A stretch of 64,000 nucleotides of DNA from Pararobbsia silviterrae (GCF_003628125.1 NZ_RBZU01000005.1:124001-188000); one strand, 5' to 3'. Counted from the first letter of the stretch, positions 28,805-38,606 are shown. Notes: generated by a model not told the origin, from the letters alone. Translations and numbers: made by a program.

Positions 28805-29941
28805 ATGGCCCCTGATCTAACCGCGAATTATAGCCCATCAAACAAAGTCCCCGACGCGCTCGACGCGTCCGGGCTCGACGACGATTTTTCAGCCGATTCC
28901 AAGGGCGATTTCGATATGTCGGAGACGCCGGACGCGGTCGGCTTGCCGCATGCCGGCGCCGTCGACGACACGCCGCGCCAGGCGCGCATGCCCGCCGAAT
29001 ACGCGGGCGAACGCCTCGACAAGGCGCTCGCACGGCTGTTTCCGCAGTATTCGCGCAGTCGTTTGCAGGCGTGGCTCGACGAGGGCCGCGTGACCGTCGA
29101 CGGCGAGGTGGCGAAGCCCAAGCAAAGCGCGCTCGCCGATACCGATGTCGAAGTCACCCCGGCCGTGGCGCCGGAAATGCTCGCGTTTCAGGCCGAACCG
29201 ATCGCCTTACCGATCGTTGCGGAAGCGCGTTCGTATGTCGTGGTCGACAAACCCGCCGGGCTCGTCGTACACCCGGCGGTCGGCAATTGGAGCGGGACGC
29301 TGCTGAACGGTCTGCTGCACCGGTACGGCGACGCGGCGCTCGCGTTGCCGCGCGCGGGCATCGTGCACCGGCTGGACAAGGATACGTCGGGCCTGATGGT
29401 CGTCGCCCGCACGGTCGAAGCGCAGACCGATCTGATCCGCCAGTTGCAGGCGCGCACCGTGCACCGGCGTTATCTCGCGCTGGTCTGGGGCCGCGCGGGG
29501 CACGGCACGGTCGACGCGCCGCTGGGCCGCGATCCGCGCGACCGCGTGAAGATCGCGGTCGTACCCGGCGCGGCCGGCAAGCCCGCGGTCACGCACTATC
29601 GCGCGATCGCGCACGGCGAACTCGACGGCAAGCCCGTGTCGGCCGTGATCTGCGATCTCGAGACGGGTCGCACCCATCAGATCCGCGTGCACATGGCTCA
29701 TATCAATCACCGTTTGCTCGGTGATCCGCTCTATGGCCGCATCAAGGGGCAGCACGCGAATCAGGCCTTGCCGGGCGGGTTCGCGCGGCAGGCGCTGCAC
29801 GCGTGGCAGCTCGGATTTCGCGACCCCGAGACCGATGACGATGTCGAGTTCCGCGCGGCGCTGCCGGCCGATATCGTTGCGCTTGCGCAGGCATGCGGGT
29901 TCGATCAGGAACTCGATCTCGATCTGTTCTCGCGGCAGTAA
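28805..29941 (+). CDS. rluD: 23S rRNA pseudouridine synthase RluD
   Basis: RluD makes pseudouridines in helix 69 of 23S rRNA (positions 1911, 1915 and 1917 in E. coli). The 378-residue product has an acidic N-terminal extension of about 60 residues, an S4 domain (RLDKALARLFPQYSRSRLQA), then the catalytic domain with HRLDKDTSGL (catalytic Asp about residue 191) and GRTHQIRVH. The N-terminal extension is longer than in E. coli; a start nearer 28916 or 28988 cannot be excluded. It is followed by pgeF, as in E. coli and Burkholderia. Confidence 0.96.
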   Translation: MAPDLTANYSPSNKVPDALDASGLDDDFSADSKGDFDMSETPDAVGLPHAGAVDDTPRQARMPAEYAGERLDKALARLFPQYSRSRLQAWLDEGRVTVDGEVAKPKQSALADTDVEVTPAVAPEMLAFQAEPIALPIVAEARSYVVVDKPAGLVVHPAVGNWSGTLLNGLLHRYGDAALALPRAGIVHRLDKDTSGLMVVARTVEAQTDLIRQLQARTVHRRYLALVWGRAGHGTVDAPLGRDPRDRVKIAVVPGAAGKPAVTHYRAIAHGELDGKPVSAVICDLETGRTHQIRVHMAHINHRLLGDPLYGRIKGQHANQALPGGFARQALHAWQLGFRDPETDDDVEFRAALPADIVALAQACGFDQELDLDLFSRQ

Positions 29942-30004
29942 CGGTTATGCGCGTGCCGCGTGCTTCGGGGCGTGACTGAGGCGTGGTCGAGACACGATCG
30001 AACT

Positions 30005-30037
30005 GCGTGATCGATGTGTGATCGATGCGTGATCCGA
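30005..30037. repeat. Three 11-bp tandem repeats (GCGTGATCGAT type)
   Basis: GCGTGATCGAT, GTGTGATCGAT and GCGTGATCCGA follow each other in the 160-nt gap between rluD and pgeF. Short and degenerate, but part of the general enrichment of tandem repeats in the gaps of this window. Confidence 0.5.
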
Positions 30038-30101
30038 GCGCGCCGAGTCGCGACGCCACGGCTTCGATCGACGACGACAAAGATGACAACGGAATGAATC
30101 G

Positions 30102-30917
30102 ATGACGACGGAACGGATGGCTGCGCCGCGGCTGACGCGCGATGCGTGCCTCGAACCCGGGTGGCCCGCTGTCGATGGCGTACGCGCGCTCGTGACGACC
30201 CGGGCAGGCGGCGTGAGCCGGGCGCCCTACGATGCGCTGAATCTCGGTTTGCATACGGGGGATGACCGCGAGCATGTGCTCGCCAATCGGCATGCGCTCG
30301 CCGAACTCGCGGGCGGCGCGCGGTTCGCGTGGCTCGAACAGGTGCATGGTCATGATGTCGTGGACGCACATGCGGTCGTCGAGCGTCTCGATGCCGGAGA
30401 TGCCGCACCGCGCGCGGATGCGAGCGTGACCGATGTGCCGGGCGTCGCCTGCATCGTGATGGTCGCGGACTGCATGCCTGTCCTGTTACGTGATGTGCAC
30501 GGCCGCGCCGTCGGCGCCGCGCATGCGGGATGGCGCGGCCTCGCGGCGGGCGTGCTCGAACGGACCGCGCACGCGGTCGCGCGCAAAGCGGGCGTGGGCG
30601 CGCGTCTCGATGCGTATCTCGGTCCCGCGATCGGTCCCGATGTCTTCGAAGTCGGGACCGACGTCTTCGAGGTGTTCGTCGATGCCGCGACGGCCGCCGA
30701 ACGCGACCGGACGGGCGCGGCGTTCGTCGCGTGCGCGCCGGGCAAATACCTCGCGGACCTTGCGGCGCTTGCGCGACTCAGGCTTGCACGCGCGGATGTC
30801 GTGGCGATGACGGGCGGCGATCGATGCACGGTGTCCGATCCCGCACGCTTCTTCTCGTATCGCCGCGATCGCGTGACCGGGCGTTTCGCCGGCATGATCT
30901 GGATCGAGGGGCGGTGA
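30102..30917 (+). CDS. pgeF: PgeF/YfiH family purine nucleoside phosphorylase (laccase domain)
   Basis: A 271-residue member of the YfiH/DUF152 family. Members act as purine nucleoside phosphorylase/deaminase and are also linked to peptidoglycan editing. Visible metal-ligand and active-site features are LEQVHGHDVV (His), VADCMPVLL (Cys) and AAHAGWRGL (His). The start at ATG 30102 is supported by homology beginning soon after. An alternative ATG is at 30117. It follows rluD and precedes the PHA operon. The older name polyphenol oxidase is often used in annotations. Confidence 0.93.
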   Translation: MTTERMAAPRLTRDACLEPGWPAVDGVRALVTTRAGGVSRAPYDALNLGLHTGDDREHVLANRHALAELAGGARFAWLEQVHGHDVVDAHAVVERLDAGDAAPRADASVTDVPGVACIVMVADCMPVLLRDVHGRAVGAAHAGWRGLAAGVLERTAHAVARKAGVGARLDAYLGPAIGPDVFEVGTDVFEVFVDAATAAERDRTGAAFVACAPGKYLADLAALARLRLARADVVAMTGGDRCTVSDPARFFSYRRDRVTGRFAGMIWIEGR

Positions 30918-31288
30918 ATGCGGGGCGCGCGATGCGAACGGATGAAGACGTGTGTCGGGCAGGGCGTCAGGGCGTGTCCGGGTAATCGCGGATAGGCATG
31001 GGCATTCCGCGACGAGCGCGTCATAAGGCGCGCAATTCTCGGGGAAAATGCCTATCAACAAGCTGACGCGGCGCGTCAAAATCTGCCTGCAAAGCATTGA
31101 CATGGGTTCTCCCCAGAGGAAGAATGCCTGAACGGTAGCGCGTCCAGGCTGTATGCTGTGAGTTCACGAGCGCTGATCCGTTCGACCCGCGAACCCATGT
31201 CTGATCGGGACTTCGCCCGGGATCACCGCATCAGACGACACGCTAAATCTCCGCCATCGTTGAGCGCATGTAAGGGTCGACCGTACGC
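30918..31288 (+). promoter_or_regulatory. phaC upstream region with possible promoter and 9-bp inverted repeat
   Basis: This 371-nt gap holds a possible sigma-70 promoter: TTGACA at 31097-31102 and AAGAAT at 31120-31125, with 17 nt between. It also has widely spaced complementary arms GATAGGCAT (30991-30999) and ATGCCTATC (31048-31056). No gene is seen. PhaR, encoded at the end of the operon, is a candidate regulator; no known PhaR site was recognised. Confidence 0.4.
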
Positions 31289-33319
31289 ATGACAGCCTCG
31301 AAAAATGCCGGCAGTTCAGCGGCCTCGTCCAGCTATTCCGCATCAGGTGCATCGACCTCTCCGAATGCGATTCCCGGCACTGCAGAGTTCACGCGCGCCG
31401 TCGAGCAATGGTTCTCGCAATGGGGCGCGCTCTTTACGCCGCCGGGTGTCGCCGGTGCCGAGCACGCTTCGGGCAACAGCGCCGCAGGCGCGCCCAATGG
31501 TTGGCCCGCAGCCTGGCCCGCGGCGGGTTCACCCGGACCGGGCTGGCCGGCGGGCGGATTTCCCCCGATGCCCGCGCTTGCGCAGATGCCGTCCGCGCTG
31601 ACCGCATCGATGGCGGCGCCGTTCGCGAATGCGTTTCCGAGCATGCCGTTCGGCACGGGGTTTCCGGGGTTGCCGGATCTTCAACAACTCGGCGCGGTGC
31701 CGGGCGTGCCGGCGTTCAAGATCGCGCCCGACAAGCTCGCGCAATTGCAGAACGACTACGTCCGGGACAGCACCGAACTCCTCAAGCGAATCTCGGCGAA
31801 CGAGCCGCTGACGGGCGCGCTCGCCGATCGCCGCTTTTCGGCCGATGCGTGGTCGAAGACGCCGGCTTATGGATTCGCGGCCGCGTGGTATCTGCTCAAT
31901 TCTCGCTATTTGAGCCAGCTTGCTGAAGCCGTCGATGCCGATGCGAAGACGCAGGAGCGGATTCGCTTTTTCGTCCAGCAGTGGACGGCTGCGGCGTCGC
32001 CGTCGAACTTTCTCGCCTTGAATCCCGAGGCGCAGCATGCGTTGATCGAAACGCGCGGCGAAAGCTTGCGCCAGGGGATCATGAATCTGCTGACCGATAT
32101 GTCGCGCGGCAAGATCATGCAAAGCGACGAGGCGGATTTCAAGGTCGGCGACAACCTCGCGAATACGGAAGGCGCGGTCGTCTTCCAGAACGATCTGATT
32201 CAGCTGATCCAATACAAGCCGCGCGCCGATACGGTCTATGAACGGCCGTTGCTGGTCGTGCCGCCGTGCATCAACAAGTACTACATCCTCGATCTGCGGC
32301 CCGACAATTCGCTCGTGCGCTATGCGCTCGACGAAGGACACCCCGTATTCATCGTGTCGTGGCGCAATCCCGATGCGACGCTGGCCGCGAAGACCTGGGA
32401 CGAATACATCGACGAGGGCGTCCTGGCCGCGATCGCCGCGGTTCGCGCGATCTCGGGCCGAGAGCAGATCAACACGCTCGGCTTTTGCATCGGCGGCACG
32501 ATGCTCGCGACGGCGCTGGCCGTGCTGGCCGCGCGCGGCGAACATCCGGCCGCCTCGATGACGCTGCTGACGTCGATGCTCGATTTCGCGGACACGGGCA
32601 TTCTCGACGTGTTCGTCGACGAGGCCCACGTCCAGATGCGCGAATCGACGATCGGCGGTCATCGCGGGGCGCCGCCGGGACTGATGCGCGGCGTCGAGTT
32701 TGCGAATACATTCTCGTTCCTGAGACCCAACGATCTCGTCTGGAACTACGTCGTCGAGAACTATCTGAAAGGGCATACGCCGCCGCCGTTCGATTTGCTG
32801 TTCTGGAACGGCGACTGCACGAATCTGCCGGGACCGATGTACGCGTGGTATCTGCGCAATACGTACCTTGAAAACAAGCTGCGGATTCCGAATGCGCTGA
32901 CGACATGCGGCGAAAAGATCGACCTCGGCAAGATCGACGTTCCGAGTTTCGTCTACGGGTCGCGCGATGACCATATCGTCCCGTGGAAGTCGGCGTTTGC
33001 GTCGACGCGTCTGCTCAGCGGTCCGCAGACCTTTGTGCTCGGCGCGTCGGGCCATATCGCGGGCGTGATCAATCCGCCCGCGAAAAAGAAGCGCAGTTTC
33101 TGGCAGATCGGCGACGACGTGACGCACGCGCCGCGCGCGCTGCCGTCGGGGGCTGACGACTGGTTCGAGGCCGCGACCGAGCATCCGGGCAGTTGGTGGC
33201 CGAGTTGGTCGGCGTGGCTCGCACAGTATTCGGGTAAGCGCGTGAAGCCGCGCGCCAAGCTCGGCTCGGGCGACTATCCGGTCATCGAGCCGGCGCCGGG
33301 CACCTATGTGATGAATTGA
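31289..33319 (+). CDS. phaC: Class I polyhydroxyalkanoate synthase PhaC
   Basis: PhaC polymerises (R)-3-hydroxyacyl-CoA into PHA on the granule surface. The 676-residue product has an N-terminal Gly/Pro/Ala-rich, poorly conserved region of about 140 residues, then the N-terminal PhaC domain and an alpha/beta hydrolase core. The lipase-like box GFCIGG carries catalytic C400. The likely catalytic Asp lies in YGSRDDHIVPW and the His in ASGHIAGVINPP. About 90 residues longer than the R. eutropha enzyme, mostly at the N-terminus, so a start further downstream is possible. First gene of the phaC-phaA-phaB-phaR operon; phaA begins 23 nt later. Confidence 0.97.
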   Translation: MTASKNAGSSAASSSYSASGASTSPNAIPGTAEFTRAVEQWFSQWGALFTPPGVAGAEHASGNSAAGAPNGWPAAWPAAGSPGPGWPAGGFPPMPALAQMPSALTASMAAPFANAFPSMPFGTGFPGLPDLQQLGAVPGVPAFKIAPDKLAQLQNDYVRDSTELLKRISANEPLTGALADRRFSADAWSKTPAYGFAAAWYLLNSRYLSQLAEAVDADAKTQERIRFFVQQWTAAASPSNFLALNPEAQHALIETRGESLRQGIMNLLTDMSRGKIMQSDEADFKVGDNLANTEGAVVFQNDLIQLIQYKPRADTVYERPLLVVPPCINKYYILDLRPDNSLVRYALDEGHPVFIVSWRNPDATLAAKTWDEYIDEGVLAAIAAVRAISGREQINTLGFCIGGTMLATALAVLAARGEHPAASMTLLTSMLDFADTGILDVFVDEAHVQMRESTIGGHRGAPPGLMRGVEFANTFSFLRPNDLVWNYVVENYLKGHTPPPFDLLFWNGDCTNLPGPMYAWYLRNTYLENKLRIPNALTTCGEKIDLGKIDVPSFVYGSRDDHIVPWKSAFASTRLLSGPQTFVLGASGHIAGVINPPAKKKRSFWQIGDDVTHAPRALPSGADDWFEAATEHPGSWWPSWSAWLAQYSGKRVKPRAKLGSGDYPVIEPAPGTYVMN

Positions 33320-33342
33320 TTCTGTAACTTGAGAGGTTGGTT

Positions 33343-34524
33343 ATGACTGATGTCGTCATCGTTTCCGCGGCCCGTACGGGTGTCGGCAAGTTCAACGGCT
33401 CGCTCGCGAAGATTCCCGCGCCCGAGCTCGGCGCTATCGCGATCAAGGCGGCGCTCGAGCGTGCGGGCGTCAAGCCCGACCAGGTCAGCGAAGTCATCAT
33501 GGGGCAGGTGTTGGCCGCCGGCTCGGGCCAGAACCCCGCGCGCCAGTCGTCGATCAAGGCGGGTCTGCCGACCGCCGTGCCCGCGATGACGATCAACAAG
33601 GTGTGCGGATCGGGGCTCAAGGCCGTCATGCTCGCGGCGAACGCGATCATTTCGGGCGACGCGGAAATCGTCGTCGCGGGCGGGCAGGAAAACATGAGCG
33701 CGGCGCCGCACGTGCTGCCTGGCTCGCGTGATGGCTTCCGGATGGGCGATGCGAAACTCATCGACACGATGATCGTCGACGGCCTGTGGGACGTGTACAA
33801 CCAGTACCACATGGGGATCACGGCCGAGAACGTCGCGAAAGAGCACGGCATCACGCGCGACGCGCAGGACCGGTTCGCCGCCGAGTCGCAGAACAAGGCC
33901 GAGGCTGCGCAGAAGTCGGGCCGTTTCGACGACGAGATCGCGCCGGTCGAGATCCCGCAACGCAAGGGCGATCCGATCCGGTTCGCGACCGACGAGTTCG
34001 TGCGTCACGGCGTGACGGCCGAATCGCTTGCGGGGCTCAAGCCCGCGTTCGCGAAGGACGGCACGGTGACGGCGGCCAATGCGTCGGGCATCAACGACGG
34101 CGCGGCCGCGCTCGTCGTCATGTCGCTCAAGAAGGCTGAGGCGCTTGGGCTCACACCGCTCGCGCGTATCAAGTCCTACGCGAATGCAGGCGTGGATCCG
34201 AGCGTGATGGGGATCGGCCCGGTGCCGGCATCGCAACGTTGCCTCGAGCGCGCGGGCTGGAAGGTCTCCGATCTCGACCTCATGGAGATCAACGAAGCGT
34301 TCGCGGCGCAGGCGCTCGCCGTGCACAAGAAGATGGGGTGGGACGTGTCGAAGATCAACGTCAACGGCGGCGCGATCGCGATCGGCCATCCGATCGGCGC
34401 GTCGGGCGCACGGATCCTGACGACGCTGCTCTATGAAATGAAGAAGCGCGACGCCAAGCGCGGTCTCGCTTCGCTGTGTATCGGCGGCGGGATGGGCGTG
34501 GCGCTCGCGGTCGAGCGCTTCTAA
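33343..34524 (+). CDS. phaA: Acetyl-CoA acetyltransferase (beta-ketothiolase) PhaA
   Basis: Condenses two acetyl-CoA to acetoacetyl-CoA, the first step to PHB. The 393-residue thiolase has the acylated cysteine C88 ([10 protein letters not shown]), H349 ([10 protein letters not shown]) and C379 (CIGGGMG), the full catalytic set. The ATG at 33343 has a GAGAGG site at 33331-33336. It lies between phaC and phaB in the same direction, which fits a PHB-synthesis role rather than fatty-acid degradation. Confidence 0.97.
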   Translation: MTDVVIVSAARTGVGKFNGSLAKIPAPELGAIAIKAALERAGVKPDQVSEVIMGQVLAAGSGQNPARQSSIKAGLPTAVPAMTINKVCGSGLKAVMLAANAIISGDAEIVVAGGQENMSAAPHVLPGSRDGFRMGDAKLIDTMIVDGLWDVYNQYHMGITAENVAKEHGITRDAQDRFAAESQNKAEAAQKSGRFDDEIAPVEIPQRKGDPIRFATDEFVRHGVTAESLAGLKPAFAKDGTVTAANASGINDGAAALVVMSLKKAEALGLTPLARIKSYANAGVDPSVMGIGPVPASQRCLERAGWKVSDLDLMEINEAFAAQALAVHKKMGWDVSKINVNGGAIAIGHPIGASGARILTTLLYEMKKRDAKRGLASLCIGGGMGVALAVERF

Positions 34525-34651
34525 GCCCGATACGGCGTCGGGCGAACGGGCGGACGCCGCACGCGGCGCATCCGCTCGAGGATGAGACATGCGGGCCCTT
34601 GGGCCCGTTCGCGGTATCCAAGAACAACCAGCGAGACATATTGGAGTCAGT

Positions 34652-35401
34652 ATGAGCGACACACCAAAACGCATTGCTTATGTGACAGGTGGGATGGGTG
34701 GTATCGGGACCGCGATCTGCCAGCGGTTGTACAAGGCCGGCTTCGTCGTGGTCGCCGGGTGTGGTCCGAACTCGCCGCGCCGGGTCAAATGGATGGCCGA
34801 CCAGAAGGCGCTCGGATTCGATATCCACGCATCGGAAGGCAATGTCGCGGACTGGGAGTCGACCAAGACCGCATTCGACAAGGTCAAGTCGGAGATCGGC
34901 GAGGTCGATGTGCTCGTCAACAATGCGGGCATTACGCGCGACGTCGTGTTCCGCAAGATGACGGTCGAGGACTGGAACGCGGTCATCGATACGAACCTCA
35001 CGAGCCTGTTCAACGTGACCAAGCAGGTCATCGACGGCATGGTCGAACGCGGGTGGGGCCGTATCATCAATATTTCGTCGGTCAATGGCCAGAAGGGCCA
35101 GTTCGGCCAGACGAACTATTCGACGGCCAAGGCCGGTATCCATGGCTTTACGATGGCGCTGGCTCAGGAAGTCGCGACGAAGGGCGTGACGGCCAACACG
35201 GTGTCGCCCGGTTACATCGGGACGGACATGGTGCGTTCGATCCGTCCTGACGTGCTTGAAAAGATCATCGCGACGATTCCCGTCCGGCGTCTTGGGTCGC
35301 CCGACGAAATCGCCTCGATCTGTGCATGGCTGGCGTCCGACGAGTCGGGCTTTGCGACTGGGGCGGACTTTTCATTGAACGGCGGTCTGCATATGGGCTG
35401 A
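34652..35401 (+). CDS. phaB: Acetoacetyl-CoA reductase PhaB
   Basis: NADPH-dependent short-chain dehydrogenase that makes (R)-3-hydroxybutyryl-CoA for PhaC. The 249-residue product has the cofactor loop TGGMGGIG at residues about 12-19, NNAG, and the catalytic Ser-Tyr-Lys set in NISSVNGQKGQFGQTNYSTAK. The ATG at 34652 has a TTGGAG site at 34641-34646. The 127-nt phaA-phaB gap contains GC-rich palindromic stretches (e.g. CGGGCCCTTGGGCCCG near 34590) that could modulate read-through. Confidence 0.97.
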   Translation: MSDTPKRIAYVTGGMGGIGTAICQRLYKAGFVVVAGCGPNSPRRVKWMADQKALGFDIHASEGNVADWESTKTAFDKVKSEIGEVDVLVNNAGITRDVVFRKMTVEDWNAVIDTNLTSLFNVTKQVIDGMVERGWGRIINISSVNGQKGQFGQTNYSTAKAGIHGFTMALAQEVATKGVTANTVSPGYIGTDMVRSIRPDVLEKIIATIPVRRLGSPDEIASICAWLASDESGFATGADFSLNGGLHMG

Positions 35402-35543
35402 TGCCCGTCTGAGCCGGTGCATGTCGTCCGCGCGAGTGGCCGACTGTGCCGGACGATCGTACGCGGCGAGCCGTCGCGCGCGATCTGCGGACCCCGACAA
35501 CTTGCGCGGCCAGACGACCACGGGCTGCGCCGAAAGGCTTCGA

Positions 35544-36158
35544 ATGACGACGACAAAGAAAACGGGCGAGCGGTTGATCAAGAAGTATCCGAATCGCCGA
35601 CTTTACGACACCGAGACCAGCACCTACATCACGCTCACGGACGTCAAGCAACTGGTGCTTGAACAGGAGAACTTCCGCGTGGTGGACGCCAAATCGTCCG
35701 AGGATCTGACGCGCAGCATTCTGCTGCAGATCATTCTCGAGGAGGAGAGCGGCGGTGTGCCGATGTTCTCGAGCTCGATGCTCTCGCAAATCATCCGCTT
35801 CTACGGACATGCGATGCAGGGCATGATGGGCACCTATCTCGAGAAGAATATCCAGGCGTTCATCGACATCCAGAACAAGCTCACCGAGCAGTCGAAGGGC
35901 CTCTACGACACGGCGGGCAACAGCGACATGTGGTCGCAGTTCATGAATATGCAGGCGCCGATGATGCAGGGCATGATGACCAGCTACATCGAGCAGTCGA
36001 AGAACATGTTCGTGCAGATGCAGGACCAGATGCAGAATCAGGCGAAGTCGATGTTCTCGAATTTCCCGTTTCCCGGTACGCCGGGGGCTGCCCCGAAATC
36101 GGCCGCGAAGCCCGCGGCCGAACCGCCGCCCGACGACGACAACGAAGAGGACGCGTAA
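35544..36158 (+). CDS. phaR: PHA synthesis repressor PhaR
   Basis: PhaR binds DNA and PHA granules and represses phasin and its own gene until polymer is present. The 204-residue product has the N-terminal PHB/PHA DNA-binding domain (LIKKYPNRRLYDTETSTYIT), the accumulation-regulator domain with LTRSILLQIILEEESG, then a Met/Gln-rich amphipathic helix region (MNMQAPMMQGMMTSYIEQS) that suits granule contact, and a short Ala/Pro then acidic tail. ATG 35544 is where conserved sequence begins. Last gene of the pha operon; a strong terminator follows 59 nt later. Confidence 0.96.
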   Translation: MTTTKKTGERLIKKYPNRRLYDTETSTYITLTDVKQLVLEQENFRVVDAKSSEDLTRSILLQIILEEESGGVPMFSSSMLSQIIRFYGHAMQGMMGTYLEKNIQAFIDIQNKLTEQSKGLYDTAGNSDMWSQFMNMQAPMMQGMMTSYIEQSKNMFVQMQDQMQNQAKSMFSNFPFPGTPGAAPKSAAKPAAEPPPDDDNEEDA

Positions 36159-36217
36159 GCCGATCGGTCGGCTTTCCGGATCCGATTTCGGATCGGATGG
36201 GAATCGAGCTGGCGAGG

Positions 36218-36253
36218 AACGCGCATTCGCGATGGAGCGAATGCGCGTTTTTT
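36218..36253 (+). terminator. Rho-independent terminator of the pha operon
   Basis: A perfect 13-bp stem, AACGCGCATTCGC (36218-36230) with its complement at 36237-36249, a 6-nt loop GATGGA and a T-run of six at 36248-36253. It lies 59 nt after the phaR stop. It is the clearest terminator in the window. Confidence 0.93.
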
Positions 36254-36874
36254 ATTGAATCGACGATTCGCGCGTCGATGCGTGTCGGCAAATGGTCCGT
36301 TCAATTCCGATCAATCTGACGTTGAAGTTACGGTCTTCTTTCAATTGCGACGCATGGCGATGACGGTGACCGGCCGCTCGTCCGCGTCACGCCTTGATCT
36401 TGTACCCGGCAAGCAACACTCGGATTCGTGCGCGCGGCATGCGCAAGCACGCGCGTCGATCGAGGGTGGCACGCCGGGGCCAAGGCGGTCGCGGCGCGAG
36501 GCATGCCTGGCAAGCCGGAACGAAGCCGGACGACGGATGCCTGGCGCGCGAGTCTCGCGGGATCGCGCGATTGGGCAAGAAATGAGTATTTACCCTAATC
36601 CTTCCTGAGCGCGGCGTTTCCTACGATTCAATTCACCAGAGCCTGACGGCACGGGCCGGCAGCCGGGCGGATGTTCCGGTTCGTCGTGTCGTGGCGGGTT
36701 TGGTCTCATGCGTATTCCTCCGGGGAGGTCCGGCGACGACTGGATCGGACGAGGCGCGTGAGCCGGCGGGGATCGAGACGCGAGACCGTGATGACGGCAT
36801 CTCGTTGCCGCGCCGATATGGCGCAGGCCTCCCTTGCGGGGACTCAAAATCAGAATAATCGGGAGGTTGCATTG
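36254..36874. other. Gene-free gap upstream of the porin gene
   Basis: No convincing gene in these 621 nt; the short open frames lack ribosome-binding sites and family features. The last 50 nt before the porin contain CCTCCC (36828-36833), complementary to the GGGAGG ribosome-binding site at 36861-36866, so the porin leader might fold over its own start. No firm promoter was assigned. Confidence 0.5.
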
Positions 36875-38035
36875 ATGAAGAAGTCGCTCGTTGCGTTTGC
36901 AATCGGGTGTGTCGCCGTCGGCTCGGCGTCCGCGCAAAACAGCGTCGAGCTTTATGGCGTGCTCGACGAGGGCGTGACCTATCTGAATAACGTGGTCGGT
37001 GCCGACGGTCAGGGGCATGGGCTTCTGGCCATGCAAAGCGGCGTGTTGCAGGGAAGTCGCTGGGGCCTCAAGGGCACCGAGGATCTGGGCGGTGGCCTCA
37101 AGACCATTTTTCAGCTCGAAAGCGGCTTCGACGTCAGTTCCGGCAACAGTCTTCAGCATGACCGTTTGTTCGGCCGGCAAGCATTCGTGGGTCTGCAGTC
37201 CGATAGCTGGGGCGCGGTGACGCTCGGTCGCCAGTACGATTCCGTGGTCGACTACGTGCAGCCGACGACGATGAACGGGTACTGGGGCGCGATGTTCTCG
37301 CACGCGGGCGATATCGACAACAGCGACAACGGTTTCCGCGTCGATAACGCCATCAAGTACACGAGCCCGACGATTTCGGGCCTGCAGTTCGGCGGCCTGT
37401 ATGCGTTGGGGGGTGTCGCGGGCAGTTTCGGAACCGACAGCACGGTCGCAGCGGGCGCGAGTTATACGGGGGGGCCGCTCTATATCGGTGTCGGCTATCT
37501 CTACGCGCGGAACCCGGTCGCGCAGTTCAACGACGGCAATTGGTCCGCATTCGGCGGCGATCCGTTCTTCGGATTGCTCGGTAATTCGGCGAGTTCGCCG
37601 TCGAATATGCAGGTGGTCGGCGGCGGCGGGACGTATCAGTTCGGTCCGGCGCTGTTTGGTGCCGACTATACGAACTCGCGGTATGACGATGCGCTCGGCG
37701 GGGCGACCGCGTCGTTCGATAACTACGAGCTTTGGGGCCAATATCAACTGACGCCGGCAGCGACCTTGGTGGCCGGCTATACGTACACGCGTGTTCATCA
37801 GGACGCGATTTACTCGGACACGGTGCCGAAATACGGTCAGGTCAACTTCATGGCCGATTATTCGTTGTCCAAGCGCACGGACGTCTATTTTCAGGGCATT
37901 TGGCAACGCGCCTATACGTCGGATCCTTTGACGGGCCAGCCATTGTCGGCATCGATCTACACAGGATTCCCGGGCAACGCCTCATCGACGAACAATCAGG
38001 TATCGGCGCGCGTGGGCATTCGCACGAAGTTCTGA
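36875..38035 (+). CDS. Gram-negative porin (OmpC/Omp32-like, trimeric)
   Basis: Outer-membrane general diffusion porin. The 386-residue product has a signal peptide (residues 1-20, ending GSASA), a first mature strand beginning QNSVELYGVLDEG, the typical SRWGLKGTEDLGGGLKTIFQ segment, the loop region with TLGRQYDS, and a C-terminal strand ending in phenylalanine (VGIRTKF), the signal recognised by BAM. The ATG at 36875 has a GGGAGG site. Many Burkholderiaceae carry large paralogous sets of such porins, so no specific solute can be assigned. Confidence 0.95.
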   Translation: MKKSLVAFAIGCVAVGSASAQNSVELYGVLDEGVTYLNNVVGADGQGHGLLAMQSGVLQGSRWGLKGTEDLGGGLKTIFQLESGFDVSSGNSLQHDRLFGRQAFVGLQSDSWGAVTLGRQYDSVVDYVQPTTMNGYWGAMFSHAGDIDNSDNGFRVDNAIKYTSPTISGLQFGGLYALGGVAGSFGTDSTVAAGASYTGGPLYIGVGYLYARNPVAQFNDGNWSAFGGDPFFGLLGNSASSPSNMQVVGGGGTYQFGPALFGADYTNSRYDDALGGATASFDNYELWGQYQLTPAATLVAGYTYTRVHQDAIYSDTVPKYGQVNFMADYSLSKRTDVYFQGIWQRAYTSDPLTGQPLSASIYTGFPGNASSTNNQVSARVGIRTKF

Positions 38036-38053
38036 TTTGCCTCGGGTACGGCG

Positions 38054-38085
38054 ACCGACGGACACCGATCGGGGTCCGTCGGTCT
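38054..38085 (+). terminator. Stem-loop terminator after the porin gene
   Basis: A perfect 10-bp stem, ACCGACGGAC (38054-38063) with GTCCGTCGGT (38074-38083), and a 10-nt loop. It is 18 nt after the porin stop. Only a weak pyrimidine stretch (CTTC) follows, so termination may be partial or Rho-assisted. Confidence 0.6.
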
Positions 38086-38235
38086 TCGCGGCAAGCGCGG
38101 GGCGTTTCGGCCTTGCTGCCGTGCTGTGCCGTTTCGTGCGCTGTGCGATCGGTACGCGGACGGGTTCTTTCCGTGGGGCGATCGATTAGCCGATCAGTCG
38201 GCTGATCGACTGGCCAACCCCTTGGTCAAGTGGAT

Positions 38236-38518
38236 GACCGATCGATCCATCATCTAAGCGGCGAGTCTCCCGAGCTTTCGCCGTTCCGCACGCGTATCGA
38301 GAGGCGCTTGCGATGTTTTTTTTCCGTACGGCGACCAAGCCGTGGGTCCATTGACTGGCCGACCAGCGAATCGGTCGAATGGCGAGCTGACCGATCGCGT
38401 CATCGTCTAAGCGGCGAATCACGCGAGCTTCCGCCATTTCGCGCGCGTCTCGATCGACGCTTGCGTGGGTGCTTTCACATAGGCCGATCCATTGGCCTGT
38501 CTGGCCGGCCGACGAACC
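38236..38518. repeat. Degenerate direct duplication of a ~135-bp gap segment
   Basis: Copy 1 (38236-38372) and copy 2 (38389-38518) share order and sequence: GACCGATCG, CATC-TCTAAGCGGCGA, CGAGCTT, CGC-CGTCTCGA or GTATCGA, GCTTGCG, a T-rich spot, TCCATTG-CTG-CCG-CC and GACCAGCGAA or GACGAACC. It occupies the 571-nt gene-free gap after the porin. It may be an old tandem duplication of a gap or of a regulatory element. No open frame is conserved between the copies. Confidence 0.6.
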
Positions 38519-38606
38519 TCTCGATCGAACAGTCGACCGCTCGTGCGAGCGGCTCGGTGTTCAAGCGGTCAACCGGGCAATCGTTCATCAAGCGACCGAT
38601 GCCGCA

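Noticed and set aside
34560-34620. Terminator between phaA and phaB
   Set aside because: GC-rich palindromes are present (GCGGGCCC...GGGCCCGT) but no T-run follows, and the operon order is conserved.
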